This document shows positions 37,047-51,168 of a DNA stretch of 64,000 nucleotides, in pieces. A program made the translations under genes and the position numbers. Under the pieces are notes generated by a model, which saw only the letters and a program-made list of their open reading frames with translations, made no database searches and had not been told where the DNA came from. How positions within the stretch are numbered: the stretch's first letter is position 1; each line of letters begins with the position of its first letter. This stretch comes from Cenococcum geophilum 1.58. Its lineage: Eukaryota > Ascomycota > Dothideomycetes > Gloniales > Gloniaceae. The DNA lies in assembly GCA_001692895.1 (NCBI GenBank), contig KV748202.1:1302001-1366000 (forward strand), read 5' to 3'.

Positions 37047-37095
37047 TGTAATAATAGGGCAATGTAATAATAGGATAATGTAATAATAGGACCTT
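37047..37095. repeat. Short tandem repeat in the 3' region of E
   Basis: Three copies of a 16-17 base unit, CAATGTAATAATAGG, with single-base changes. Confidence 0.8.
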
Positions 37096-37210
37096 ATAGA
37101 GATCTATAAAGGTAGGAGTTCCCACCTAGGTAGGATATTAGATTTCCCTTCTAATTTTATTTTAATTTGTTTAGCCTACAACTTACCTTCTTTATAACTT
37201 CCAATTAATT

Positions 37211-37998
37211 ATAAATCGCAAGCGCCAAGCCGTTGGTTCGCCTACTCGCGAGTTTTCTATAAGTATTCTTTATACTGGCTTATAGCTGTCGCTAACCCTA
37301 CTAGGCGCCGTTAAAGCTCCTACGCCGCTCGTAAGCCGCTTTCCTAGCTTTGCTGGAACTAATCTGCCTCTATTACGCTAAGCGTATAGCTACTGCTAGG
37401 CGGGCTACCTATAGTAAGTAGGTTAACCGCAATTACGGGTACTACTAATAACTAAATAAGTCGTGCTAACTAGTACGTCTAAGTGCGTTGGTTTAGGTTC
37501 TAATAGCTAACAGACTAGGTCCCTAAGGCCTTCTATAGCCGCCTAAATAAGCTACTCGCCCTTATTAATAGGGCTAAGCGCTAGCGGGTTACTAGCGGGG
37601 ATACGGCTAACCTTAACGCTCGCGTTGCTACCGCCTAGAAGTCCTTTATAAAGGATATTAAGGCCTTAGTGCGTACTGGCGCTAAGTATAGTCTCCGCTA
37701 GTACCTAAAGGGCGAAGACTTTCCCCTACTTTAAGTGTAGGAATTATAGGCCATCCGTTATACTCTTAAAGGAATTCTTAATATAATACGCGCTTTAGTA
37801 CGTGTTATAGCGCAGGTGTTTCGCTATTATAGCGTATGCTAATAGTACTTGTAGGCTAATATGCCTCCTATTATAAGGGATAAGGAGGAGGATAAGGGTA
37901 AGGAGGATAAGGAGGAGGGAGAGGAGGAGGATAAAAAGGGAGAGGAGGAGGAGAATAAGAAAGGAGGGGAGGAGAGGGAGGATTTAATAGAGCTATAG
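37211..37998 (+). pseudogene. Antisense reading-frame relic inside the 3' region of element E
   Basis: Opposite to pol, between the pol end (about 38,090) and the polypurine tract. The first codons at about 37,211 read RKRQAVGSPTREF in one frame. The better frame downstream reads RVTSGDTANLNARVATA (about 37,588-37,640), FIKDIKALVRTGAKYSLR and LKGILNIIRALVRVIAQVF (about 37,770-37,826). It then becomes a Glu/Lys/Asp-rich run (MPPIIRDKEEDKGKEDKEEG onward, 37,861-37,980) that is open for 45 codons to TAG at 37,996. Stops in the earlier part are all TAG/TAA, as RIP would make from Trp or Gln codons. The frame change near 37,270 is unexplained (indel or intron). No homology was recognised; it may be chance plus a GAG/AAG microsatellite. 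Confidence 0.4.
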
Positions 37999-39097
37999 AG
38001 TATCTATATTTCTGTTAGTGTATTACTATTACTCTACTATTATTTTATTATTGCCCCGCTAGTAGGGCGTAACCTTAGTTATAATTAAAAGTTTTTTTAT
38101 TCTCCTACCTACTTTCTTTTCTGTTTACCCCTTAGGGTGAAGTAACTATTATATATCTTCTTTACGTCCTTATTAATGTCCTTTATTAGGACCTATTTGT
38201 TATATTCTTTTAGCTAGCCTTTTTACTTAACTAGGTACTATAGGGTCTAGTTATATCCCTTCCTTTTACGTACTTCTTCTACCTCGTATTAGTTCTCTTA
38301 GTCCGCTTAATTGTCTAGCTTAATAGGCCCTAGTAGAGGGTCTCTAGTAGTGCCTTTATATTATTTATATAGCTCTAGCAAGCTAATATAGAATACTAGG
38401 TAGATACGGTAAGACATAAGTAGATATAGTTAGTATGCTTACTTTCCGACTAGTTTGGCTATACTAAAAGGTCTAATAAAGCGTGCTATAAGTTTCTTAC
38501 TAGGCCTTTTTAGTTTAAGGTTCTTAGTTAATAGCAAGACTAGATCCCCTACTTTGTATACCTATAGTTAGTAATAACGATTGTAGTATTTCGCCTGCGC
38601 CTCGGCAGCGTGTTTCTAGCATTTCGCCAGCGCTTCGCGTTTAAGGGATATCCTTTTAATCCTTTTAGAGGCGGCTGGAATAGAACTACTATTATTTGCC
38701 TTAACCTCGTATTTTAGACGTAGGTGAAACCTATAGCAGGTATAGAACGGGCTTATACCTATTTTACTATATTTAGTATTATTATAGGCAAATTCGGCTA
38801 GTAATAAGAGGCCTACCTAGTTACTTTACTTTTCGTTATAGAATATACGGAGGTAATACTTTAAGGTTTAGTTCTAGCGTTCTATTTACCCGTTAGTTTG
38901 TGGGTAAAAGGCTATACTTAGCCTATGTTTAATCTTCGTAGTAAAGCATAGCTCCGACTAGAACTTACTAGTAAAGATACTGCTGTAATTAGATATAATC
39001 CCCCTAGGGGCTCCGAAACGGCGTACTACTTTATTAAGGAAGAGATCCGCGAGTTCGGTTATAGTAATAGTTTTTACTATAGGCAGATATAAGGCTA

Positions 39098-39102
39098 TCT
39101 TA
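39098..39102. repeat. Target-site duplication of element G (left)
   Basis: TCTTA, matching 47,148-47,152. Integrase of element E continues on both sides. Confidence 0.9.
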
Positions 39103-39528
39103 TGTAACGGAACCTTGTAGTAGGAACTACAATAGGTTCTGTTAATGGGCTAGGTGTATAGGAAATATAAAGATAGTAGTCAATAACGTAATAATAACTA
39201 GTGGAGTAGTTGCCTAATAGATTAACTTTAATTATATTCTGAGAATTACTATAAGGAAAGAACTATCTAGGTAGGGACTGAGGGTCCTTAAATACACATC
39301 CGTACTTCTAAGAAAGTCATTACTCTGTCTACTCTGTCTGCTCTGTTTACTTTATTATAGATCTCGCAGATTATATAGATCGTATAGATTACATTACGTG
39401 ACTTTACTTACCATTTCTCATTATATAGTTCCACGGGTTCTATCCTAGACCGTGCTTGTATTAACTAACTAGCTTCTTTTAACTCTTCTTTAAGTAGTCG
39501 TAATATTATACTTAAAGCGTCCGTAACA
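39103..39528 (-). repeat. 3' LTR of element G (left)
   Basis: 426 bases, TGTAACGGAACC...CCGTAACA. The ends keep TG and CA, and it is less mutated than the interior. Confidence 0.93.
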
Positions 39529-42500
39529 CTATCTCCCTCCTCTTTATCTTTGTTCTTAAAGATACCTAGTATCTCTAAGTTATTTACTAGAGGTATAATA
39601 TCTATCTAATTAATTTGGTTAATATTATTACTTATAATGCCTAAAGCACCTTCCTTTTCTTTGACTTTTTATTGTACGCGTACAGTCTCTTCCATACTAT
39701 TACTTGGTGAAGTAATGCTATTTCCATATTCTTATTGTGCGAAAGAGGGGCTTATATGTGTTGCGTTGGCGAGTCCTTTGTCTTAGTAACCCTTCTCTTA
39801 TTTAGAGTGCACTAGAGCAAACGTTCGATCGTCTTACGATATTCGCTTAGTTTCTAACGCTAAGTGTGCGCGTCCTATAACTCTTAATAGTCTTTAAGTT
39901 CCCTAAGTAATTTATTATAGGGTTTTATGTTTAATCTGCCGCTATAAAGCTTAATAATAAGTTGTCCGTTGCTTTGGCGGAACTTTATTATTCGCGTAAC
40001 GTTAAGAAAGAGGCTGCTAATGCTTAACAATAGGCTCTTAACTCTTGTCTTGCTGCGTTTACTTAACTAATTTATCTTAAGAAAGTTCGCGAGAAAGTTT
40101 ATTCTAAGGAGTGGAAGCTTATGGAATAAGGTCTTTAGGAACTAGGTAATAAGAAAACTAACTCTCCTCCTATAGTAAGGGGAATAACTCTAAGTAGTTT
40201 AGCAGTCGCTCTTCCTAGGTCCCCCTTAGGTAACTTATTCTTTAATGATCTTTCTTTATTAATATTATCTAACCTACTTTCTTCTAATACTCCTGTACCT
40301 TTCCTATAGCGTTTTTTAAATTCTTTAGTGGCTCCTAGGTAGTCTTAGTGTAGCCTATCTACTTAACCTTATACTATATTTTATTGTTAATGTTCTTATA
40401 ACTAACAATCTTCAAAACTTGCTATTTATCTTCTTCCTGCCTTTTATACGTGTCTGCCTTATAGACTAGTGGCTTAATATTCCTATATACTGGCTCTAGT
40501 ATCGCGATATGCTATATAGGGTAAATCTTTATTTTAGCTGGTAGGTTTAACTTAAACGTAACTAGTGAAATCCTTTATGTAATTTTAAAAGGTCCTAGTC
40601 TAACGTAGTCTAACTTCTTACTTAGTCGTTAACTTTTAAAATTTTTATATAGTAGCCATACTTTATCTCCCTCCTTAAGATCTGGTCCCTTAGATCTCTT
40701 AGCATTATAGTACTTTTTTATTCTCTTTTATACTTTCTTTATTAATTCTATAAGGTCTGCATAAAGATTTATTAAAGTCTCTATTCTTTACTTAGCTTTA
40801 CTACTTATTTTCTTTACTTAACGTGGCGATAATAATATTCTTAGCTTATATCTATAATTTGGCTTAAATAGTAACATGCCTATTCCTTTTTATAGTGTTG
40901 TATTATATGCAAACTATATAACTGGTAATAGCGATACCTAATTGTTCTATGCGTAATTAATATAATATCTTAGATACTGCTCTAATATCTAGTTTAATCT
41001 TTTTGTTTAACCGTCTGTCTATAGATAATATACGGTAGAAGTTGCTGCTTAAACTTCTTATTCCGCCAAGAATACCTTCTAGAATGCTGTTACGAATCTT
41101 AAATCTCTATCCAATATAATTTTACTTAGTGCTCTATGTTTTATAAATACTTCTTTAATATAGATTCTAGCGATATCTTCCACTAAGATTTCTTCTATAT
41201 AGGCTATAAAGTATCCCCACTTTATAAGCTTATCTACTATTACTAAGATCGCGTTATAATCTTATCCAGTAATAGGATCTCTTAACTTTAATAATAAAGT
41301 CCTATAATATAACCTCCTATAGTCTCTCTGGTGTTTTAATAGGTTATAGCCCTCTATACGGCTTATACCTTGTTAATTTATTCCTTTAGTAATCTAGATA
41401 CTCTTTAGTAACCCTTTTAGCTATCCTTTAGATTCCGTTAATAATATACTCCTCCTAGAGTCTCGACACTAAGCCCGTGGCTTTATTATATCCTTAAGTT
41501 AGTTCTTTATAGAAGTTCTCTATAAACTACTCTGCTATGCTTCTTAGGATATACTTCGCTTTTTAATTTTTATATATATCTAACTATAGATCTTCTAGCT
41601 ATGCTTTTAGAATTCTTTATACCTAAAAGCTTTTTAGTATTTTATAGACTTTTTCTAACTTATTTTTTTAAGTTGCTGCGATTTTTAGATAATTGTACCT
41701 AATTAGTTTATCTATATCTTTTTGCAGTAAAGCCCCTAATAGCTTATCGTTATTTTATAGTTTAGCCTTTTAACTTAACGCATTGGCTTGCGTGTTATCT
41801 ATACCCTTAGTATACTAAATCTTAAAATAATATTTTATAAGCATCTCTGCCTATCTAACCTATCTTTAGTTAAGTTCCTTTATTATTAGAAATCCTATTA
41901 AGTTCTTATAATCCGTTTTAACTATAAATAGTTTTTCTGTGCCTTATAAAAATGCTCTTTATTTCTTTAGTACTGTAACTATACCTAATAACTCCTTGTT
42001 ATAGATATTATAGTTTAACTCTAGTAGTGTTATCTTCCGACTATAATATGCTACTAGATGCCATCTATCTGGATACCTTTATATAAAATATACTCCTAGT
42101 ATAAAGTCTAATATATCTATTTCTATAACCGTCTTTAGTCCTAGTTAATAGATCTTAAGAACTGGCTCTTAGGTAAATAACTCTTTAACTTTCTTAAAGA
42201 GTTCTCGCTGTTCCTTTCCCTATACCTATAGTTCTTCTTTCTTTATTAATCGTGTAAATAGTTTAATATCCTTTAACCATTGCGCTATAAACCTTCTGCA
42301 GTAATTGCAAAACCCTAGGAATAATCTTAACTACGTAATGTTCTCTAGTTTTTACCAATTTATTATAGCCTCAATCTTCTTTAAATCTATGCTAAGTTGG
42401 CCTAGTTTAATAATAAATCTAACAAAATTGGTCTTCCTAGTGAAGAACTTATATTTCTTAATCGCTACTAGTATTTATTCTTCCTATAGTCTCTTTAAGA

Positions 42501-45500
42501 CCTATTTAACGTGTTTTCTATATTCTTCCTTATTTATTAAGTAGATAATAATGTTGTTAAGGTATACTATAATAAATTCATTTAAATATTTTCCTAATAT
42601 ATTGTTAATACGCTTCTAAAACGTTGCTAGTGCGTTTATAAGCCTAAATTGTATAACTAATGGTTTATATAGTTCTTCCTTTAACCTAAAGGCTGCCTTT
42701 TATTTATCGCCTTCCTTAATCCTAATCTAATAGTACGCCTATCTTAGATTTATCTTTATAAAGATTTACATATTGCCTATCCTATTTTAGATCTTACTAA
42801 TTAAGGGTAAAAAATACCTATCCTTCCTAGTAATACTGTTTAACTATCTATAGTCAATATATAGCCTTAGTTTGCCATTCTTTTTTAGTATAAATAGTAC
42901 TGGATAACCCGCTAATAACTACAATAGTCTAATATATCCCTTTTATAAGTTTTCTTAGATAAACTCTTTTAATACTCTACCTTCTTCTTTAATAAGCTTA
43001 TAGATTAAAAAGAACCTTAAACTTATTCCTTCTTCTAATTCTATCTTATAGTCCTATGCTATATATTCTAACAGCTTTTTACTCTTAGGTAACTATAGTT
43101 TCTTACTATACTTATAGTATCTTTTTAGTATATAGCTTAGCCCTTTTTCTATTTCTTTATAGGTNNCTCCTACTTAGTACNATACTANCTTAGNTTNTTA
43201 TNGCATCTTACGNTATTATATATNTCTAATATTAACCTAACCTATAACCTAATTAATCTTTAGATTATANTCCTGTAACTAAGGCATTCCTAATACTGCC
43301 TTATTATTCCCCAATAGTAATATATTAAAAGACATTTTAACTTATCTTCCTTTAATGGTTAGCTAAATAGGTCCTATTTTAAGATTAATAATACCTCCTC
43401 CATAGGCTATTAGATCTCCTAAAATTATCACTAATAGGTAAGGATATTCCTTCTATCTGTATAGTAACCCTATTCTTTTAACTACTATTAGCGAGATATA
43501 GTTTCTTATTGCTCTACTATTTATTAATGCCTTAAACTGTTAATCTTGCCATTTAACTTATAAATTTAGGTGTTATCCTTAAATTCCTTTAAGGGTCTAA
43601 GGCTTTACTACTAGCTCCCTTTAGTCCTATAGGCCTCTACTTTTCCTAACTGCTAGCTACTAGATTCTATTTATACTTAGTCTAACTTAGGCTAATACTT
43701 AGTTTATTTTTTATTTTTAATGTGCTATAAATAGGTGTTCTCTAGATATTCCTACTATTGTTATCCATCTAGGCATTCTTCTATAAGGAATTTTCCTAGT
43801 TAAAGTATTAAGTCCCCTTATTCTTGAACTTCTACTAGGTACCAACTATACATATACTTAGTATTTTAATACTTTACCTTGTCCGTTATCTAATACATCC
43901 TTATTAAATACTTTTAATTTTTGTCCTTTAGTGCTCTATATATATTACACGCATTATCTACGCATACTATTTACGATAGTGTATAATATGCTTAATATCT
44001 TAGGTTAACTCTTAGTTTGTCTTTATCCTAGAGTTTAAACCTTTTTTATATTAATCTAAGCATTATAACTTCGTTCACGGGTACTAAGATTCGCCTTTTA
44101 CTTCTTTAGTCCTCTAATTACTCCTCTAGATCCTTTAATATTATAATTAAGGCCCCCTTAATATAAGTTATAGCCTTCTCTATAATCAGGTAGTCTTAAA
44201 TAACTTTTTTGTCCAACTATATATAGAAATCCTCCCACTTATTATTATATTGTTGCCTATACCACTTTTAGTATAGCTGCTTAAGTATATACGGCTTGTC
44301 CGTAAGGAAATATCTCTTTATTACTATATTATAACAGCTTTTAGTATATTATTCCTTAAACCTAGTAGGAATCCCTAAATCCTCTTCTTATTCTAGTTTA
44401 GTAAGCCACTTAGCTCTTAGTATGCCTATTCTAGGTCTATTAGTAATCCTTTATACTAGCGCTTTATCCCTTATACATCCTAATATACTAAATCTCTTAT
44501 CTAGTTTCTATTCTTGCCATGAGGTAATTCTTACCCTAAATTCCTCTATAGTTTCTTTTATATCACGTCTTACAAGTAAATCCTTAAAGTCTTTATACTT
44601 CTTAATCTTAGTATTAACTTTTCAATCTTTAGGCCGAACACTATATTCCCCTAGTAAGTCTTTTAGGTTTATATATCTGTCTCCTAGTCTAATCACTATT
44701 TGCGCTATAGATTCTCTAATCTATAAAGAAGCTCCTTACCTCTTACTTATAGGTGTCCTAATTTACGCTCTAAATTCTTAACTCCTTAGATTCTTTAATC
44801 CTAAGCTTGCTTCTAACTTAAGCTTAGCTCTAGCCTTAGTCCAACTAGGCTTTACTAGTGTCCTCATCTTATCTTAAGAGTCCTAAATCTTACTTATCTC
44901 GTCTTAAGAATCTTATACTATTAGGAATTCTTATCCCAAGCTTATTTGTATATCTTTAAACTAAGCTATTGCTCTACTCCATCGGTTTTTATCTATTATA
45001 GGTCTTTAAGCTTACCTTATCTTATCTTAAGAATCTTAGTCGTCTCTTATCTTATTATAAGAATCTTAAGCCTTTAGCCTTTTACCTTTATTAAGTGGTA
45101 AGCTAGCACTAGCAGTTATCTGCTTGCTTAATCGTCCTTAGATATTACTCCTTCCATCTTATAAAGCAATAGACGCCGTATTTAATGGTATTATAATACC
45201 CGTTACTAAACCTTACTTTATAGCGGTTTTAGTCTTTACTTCTATTACGTTATTAAGGTTTAGATACCCCTAGTTAGTTCCTTTACTATCCTCATCACTA
45301 TTAATTAATAAGTACTCTAACTCTATTATTATTATTACTAATTGTTATCCGTATATTGCTATAATATCTTAATCTAGCTTATAGAGTCGATCTTATTCTT
45401 TATCTAACTCTTTAGTTCCTTTAAGTCCTTTTAACTCTAGCTTTTATAGCTAATAGCTTGCATTATACTTAGCGTCTTTATAAATTTAGCATGCGTTGTT

Positions 45501-46721
45501 ATAACAAAACGTAAAACTTTTAATTAAATACTCTTTTGTTCCTTACAGTATACTATTATCCCTCTATATATATATATTATATACTATTANTCTAGTTCCC
45601 TTTATTATATAGTAACTCTAACTATCTTTATAATCCCTTATAAAGTAACCCTGTTTTCTATAATTTATATAAGCTCCGTCTCTAAACCACTAACTTTATT
45701 ATAGAGTCCGCCTAAACGTCTTCTACTATTAAGATCCCTAGTTTAGCCTCTGCTCCCTAGTTCTATAATTACTAAATCCTTAACCTCTAGGTTTCTATAG
45801 TTTCTTACTCTATCTCTTATAGGCTTCTTTAATACTACTTAGGTCTATTAGCTCTGCGCCATACTATAGTTTNTAANTTAGNTTTNGTNNTTANNTACTN
45901 TNNGNCTTATANAACTATAGAACTCTATNNTAGCCTCTCTTAGCCTATTCCCTTTGGAAGATCCTATTATTAATCTTAATCGCTTAATCTATTAATTCCC
46001 TTAGGGTATCCACATCTTCTATTAGAATAATTACGTCCTAGACTTTAACCTTAAGTCCTTATTTATACTATACTATAAGCGCCTTATTATTCTATTTAAC
46101 TTATATTGCAAGTATTTAAAACTGTATTATATACTTAATTGCTAAAGTTCGCTATATTAGGTCCTAAAGCTTTCTTTCTACTATAGTTATTACTTTCGGG
46201 TCTCTAAACATCTATATTAATTATTCCGCAAATCCTACCTAGCTAAAAAACACAAATCGTACCTCTTAATTTGCAGTAGTTATTCCGTTAGTCTGTATTT
46301 CTATTAAGTAGGGTTTAAACCATTTAAGTGCCTAACCCGTTAGGAATAGTCCTGCGTAGGCTATTTAGTCCATTATTATAGCTAACTTAGCCCCTTCTTG
46401 CATAACTTTAAAATGCATTTACGTTAGAAATCCTTTAAGCTTTAATCTCTCGCCTAAAAATCGTTTAATTAATAGTAACTTAACCTTTACTGCTCCGATT
46501 CCATTAAGTCTATTTTTAAGTACTATATTATTTTTTATTAATTAATCCACTATTTCTTATAATTGTTTTACCGTTATAGGTTGTTGCGAGTTAGTATCCG
46601 CTATACTAGTGTTACCCCCTAACCTTAAAGTAGTTGCCGCCGTCAATAGCGTTGTGGTAGCTGCTTTTAGTGGTATATTATTTGACTTTCTGTATTTAAT
46701 ACTGTAACTAGGTAGTGATTA

Positions 46722-47147
46722 TATAACGAAACCTTGTAGTAGGAACTACAATAAGTTCTATTAATAGGCTAGGTATATAGGAAATGCAAAAATAGTAGTT
46801 AACAACGTAATAATAACTGGTGGAGTAGTTGCCTAATAGATTAACTCTAATTGTATTCTAAGAATTACTATAAGGAAAGAACTATCTAGGTAGGGACTAA
46901 GGGTCCTTAAATACACATCCGTACTCCTAAGAAAGTTATTACTTTATCTACTCTGTCTACTCTGTTTGCTTTGTTATAGATCTCGTAGATCACATAGATC
47001 GTATAGATTACATCACGTGACTCTGCTTACTATTCCTCGTTATATGGTTCCACGGGTTCTATCCTGGACCGTGCTTATATTAACCAACTAGCTTCTTCCA
47101 ACTCTTCTCCAAGTAGTCGTAATATCGTACTTAAAGCGTCCGTAACA
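46722..47147 (-). repeat. 5' LTR of element G (right)
   Basis: 426 bases, TATAACGAAACC...CCGTAACA, followed by TCTTA. Confidence 0.93.
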
Positions 47148-50100
47148 TCTTAGTATAGCGGTTAACTATTATACATATTGCGTTATATACCTTATCGCCT
47201 TATTTACTAGGCGGTAGGCCTATAATAAAGTCTATTATAATCTCCTGCTATAGCTGGTCTGGGTAAGGCAGCGCTTAAAGCTTGCCGTAAAGGTAATATT
47301 AAGGCGCATGTATACGTTAGCATAAATCATAGGTAGAGATATAGTTTATAATGTCCGCATTTATACTAGGCTAGTAGTACTTACGCGAGAGTAGATCTAG
47401 AGTTTTTTTCTTACTAAAGTGCCCAGCTAGGGCATTATTGTGGTGGATTTATAGAAGTTTTATACGAACTACTAGGTCTAGGGGTATATATAGCCTCCTG
47501 TGGTGATAAAGTAGTCTAGCGGAATTAAACTGCCACACTAGCTTTAAGTAGGCGCGTTAATAGCGTCTCGCAGTATCTATGCTGTTACTGCGCTTTTATA
47601 GTATAAAGTTATCTTTAGTCTAAAGTCCTTTAATAAGCTCGATAACTGTTTCCGTACTAGACTTATAAGCACTCTTTTAAGTACTAGCTTCTCTAACTTG
47701 GGTCCTTGTTATACGCTACTTAATAGCATGCGTATAGGTTGCCCAGTTAAACTATAATACTACATGGCCTAGGCGTACCGCCGTTAGGTCGCCGGCTTGT
47801 AGCCATAGAAACAACACCTCTGTAAAAGGCTCGTTTTCTTATACACTTAATGGGACTTTTACCTTAGGTTGGTGGCCCTACATTCCTAAAGTCCTTTAGA
47901 GTAATGGTAGTATAGTGTTTTCTTCTGGCGGACCCTCTACGCCTAGGGGTCGCCTTAACGGCGCGTCTGTGGGGTTCGTTTTTCCCGCCCTATGCTTAAT
48001 AATAAAGTTATAGGCAGCTAATGCTATAGCCTATCTGGCTTACCGTCTATTAAGGGCTTTTACTTTTATAAAACCCTTTAGATTATTATAGTCTGTAAGC
48101 ACTTCTAGGTGGCTTAATAGCCCCTTAATATAGTGTCTCTAATGCTTAAAAGCCTCTATAATAGCTAGTAGCTCCTAATTATAGGTTTTATAATTATACT
48201 CTACTAGCGAAAGCTTCTTAGACTAGAAGGCTATTAAATGCCAAAGACTATCTTTAAACAGCTATAATATAATTGCTGCTAGGCCTTATATAGAGGCATT
48301 AGTCTCTAACTAGGTTAGTAAGCCCGGCGTATAGTATTATAGGAGCGGCGCCGTTGTAAAGGCGTCGCAGAGCCGGCGCATTGCCTACTTCGCCTCTTTA
48401 AGCTAACTAAAAGGCCTAGCTTTACGGCCGTTTTTTGCTTCCTTAAGGAGATTAATAATAGGCTTTATAATAGTAAAGTACTTATAGATAAACCGGTAAT
48501 AGAAGTTGGTAAAACCTAAAAAGACCTAAATATCCCTATAGAATTAAGGGCTCTCCTACTTAGTAATGGCTTCTACCTAGCTAGGATCCATTATTATGCC
48601 TTTGGGACTAATAATATATCCTAGGAACTTAACCTCTTATATACTAAACCTATACTTCTTAAGGTTTATATATAGTTGATATTACTATAACCTATATAGC
48701 ACTTCTAGTACGTAACGCCAGTGTTCCTCTAGATTTTTAGAGAAAATTAGAATATTATTAAGATAGACTATATAGAAGACGTCTACTAGTCCTAATAAGG
48801 CCCGATTAATATAGCCCTAAAAGGTCACTAGTTTATTAGTTAGCCTAAAAGGCAAAACTAAATACTTAAAGTGGCCGTAATGCGTATAAAACGCCGTCTT
48901 CTATTTATTGCCCCAACGGATATAAAGGCGGTAGTATATATTTATTTGGTCTAACTTAGTAAAGATTTTAGAATCTGCTAAGCGGTTTAAGGTTTTACTA
49001 ATTAATAGTAGTATAAGACAATTCTTAATCGTTACCTTATTAAGGCCTCTATAGTCTATATAGAGCCGCAGCTTTCTATCTTTTTTAGGTATAAATAGGA
49101 TAGGTGCCCCTACGGGACTAGTACTTAGTCGGATTTAGCCTTTAGCTAAGGCGTTGTTTAAGTACTCCTTTAGTACCTCTAGCTTCTTAACTAAAAGGTT
49201 ATAGAGCGGCCTATATAGGACCTCCTGTCCCTCTTCTAGGTTAATAGTATGGTCGCCCTAGTAGTATTAGGGTAGCTTTCCTGCTTCCTTATATAAGAAG
49301 ATATTGCTAGCTTCTTTTAACTATAGGGGAAAAACCGGCAAGCTGCCGTTGTCTTGTTTGCTAGGCATTAATCTAGTAATTACTAGGGCGAAGACCCTAG
49401 ATTCCCTCTAGAGAGACTCTGTAAAACCCTTAGGGGTTTATAGTAATAGGGACAAGCCGTCTAACTTTTATCGCCATGCCTTTGCCTTATAGTTAATAAG
49501 AAGTTAGGCCTTTTTTAACCCTGGTATACCTAGGGTAATAGTAGGGGATATATTAGCTATTTTATAGCAGATAAGGGTTACTTCCCTTATCCTGCTCTAG
49601 CTATCCTTTATCCTTAATAGTACCTTATAGGCTTTATAGTAATATACCTAAGTTTTATTTAACTAAGAGTAGGTAGGTAATTTTACGTCTAGTGTCTTAA
49701 AGTTATACTCTATTACGAATTACTAATTAATTATATTTACTTTGGCGCCGAGATTAAGCATTACTAAGGTCTCCTTCTAGGTTTACTTAGATAGGACTTC
49801 TCCTAAGATAGTAATAGCTTCCTTATAATCTAGTAGTAGCTTACGCCCTATAGGTATAAGGGGCTTTAAGGGCGCCTGCTTTTTCCTAGCGTTAAAATAG
49901 CGTTTATACTGCTTAACTGCGGCTAATACTATTGTGGCTTTAGGTACTGTCGCTACTAATATCCTGGCTTACTATAATTTTTATAGTTCCCTTTAGGTTA
50001 GGTTGAACCCCTAGCGGTATTACTTTACCCCGCCATTATATTACTGGCGGTGGTTTTAAAGTCTGCTTTCCCTAAGTTACCTAATAGGGTAGTCTTTATA

Positions 50101-51168
50101 TTCGAGTTCGCGGCGCGCCTATTACTTTTAGCCTATAGGGCGCTCGCGCTCTTCTAGTTTTCCTCTAATAGGGCAGTTAGGGAAACTAGCTAATCTTAAG
50201 TTTGTGGAAACTCCTAATAGTTAGTAACCGCAAGCCATAGCTCTAGCTGTAGCTTCGCGAACAGGTATATTATTAGATACTTTATATTATAGGGAGGATT
50301 AATTTATGCTTTTAAGGAGGTTAGGTAAGCAGTAAACTCGTTTATAGGTTAATCGGTTCGTTATATTGCCCTTATATATATTAGGGCTACATAGAGTTCT
50401 TAATTAATAGGACTTTTAATTTAGTTAATTAGGAATTCCATTAGCTCCTTTTAGGTAAACTATATATCTAGATAGTTATCTTTATACTACAGCTAAAGGG
50501 TTCGGTTAATCCCCTTTATATATTATATAGTAAACGCGACTTTAGTATCCTTATCTGCGAAGCTGTTATGCTCTAGGCGGAACGCTAGCTTTAAGCTATT
50601 ACGAAAGTCTTGGTACTCTTATATAGTCTTACCATAATATAGAGTAATCTTCTTTATTTTAACGGCCTATTTTAACGGAGCGCCTATTATATTAGTAGCC
50701 TTCCGCTTAAGGTTTAGACGTATTTAGCTACTATCTAAGTACTCTAATAGGATAGTTTAAGGTTGTAGATCTAGGTTAGGAACGGGAGTTAATGTTACCT
50801 TGCTGCGTTAATACCGTCTTAGTACTTCTACCTCTTCCCTAAGCAAGTATAGTTTTCTTTACTCTAGGAGTTGTAGCTTCTCGTTTTCTAGCCGTTATAT
50901 TTCTTCCTATATATCCCCTTCGTCTGTAGCTTCCGGTTCTGTCTAGGACGATATAGGTTTGCCTATATTATCCTAGGGCTGATCCCTAGGCTTAGTAGTA
51001 CGTACTGCGCTAATACGCCCTCGTCTTGCTATTAGGTCAATAGGCTGTGATATAGTTAATAAATATAGGTCGTCTTCTTAACAGAGGGTTGCCGCTATAT
51101 AGTCGTGGCCTTAGTAGACCGCTGTGTTATTAGGCTACTACCCCTAAAAAGGGATAAGAATTTAGTAC

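Larger units (their letters stand above)
39103..47147 (-). mobile_element. Gypsy chromovirus G, nested in E
   Basis: 8,045 bases, 426-base LTRs, duplication TCTTA. Minus strand from the right: gag (about 44,000-46,650), protease (about 43,300-43,700) and RT (about 42,270-43,050; YLNNIIIYLINKEEYRKHV, LFLGFCNYCRRFIAQWLKDI). RNase H (about 41,770-42,200) and integrase (about 40,500-41,700; IQFAYNTTL, KLDYVRLGPFKI, GDKVWLLYKNFK) follow. A chromodomain-like end lies at about 40,300-40,440 (YKVK-IGYTKTT-EPLKNLKN). It is severely AT-enriched with dozens of stops. Runs of ambiguous bases fall in this element (about 43,165-43,270, 45,590 and 45,873-45,930). Short open frames in it are chance. Confidence 0.92.

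Noticed and set aside
42305-44781. Open frames of 79 and 119 residues in element G
   Set aside because: They are antisense to RT and gag of G, AT-rich and hydrophobic by composition, with no recognisable motif.
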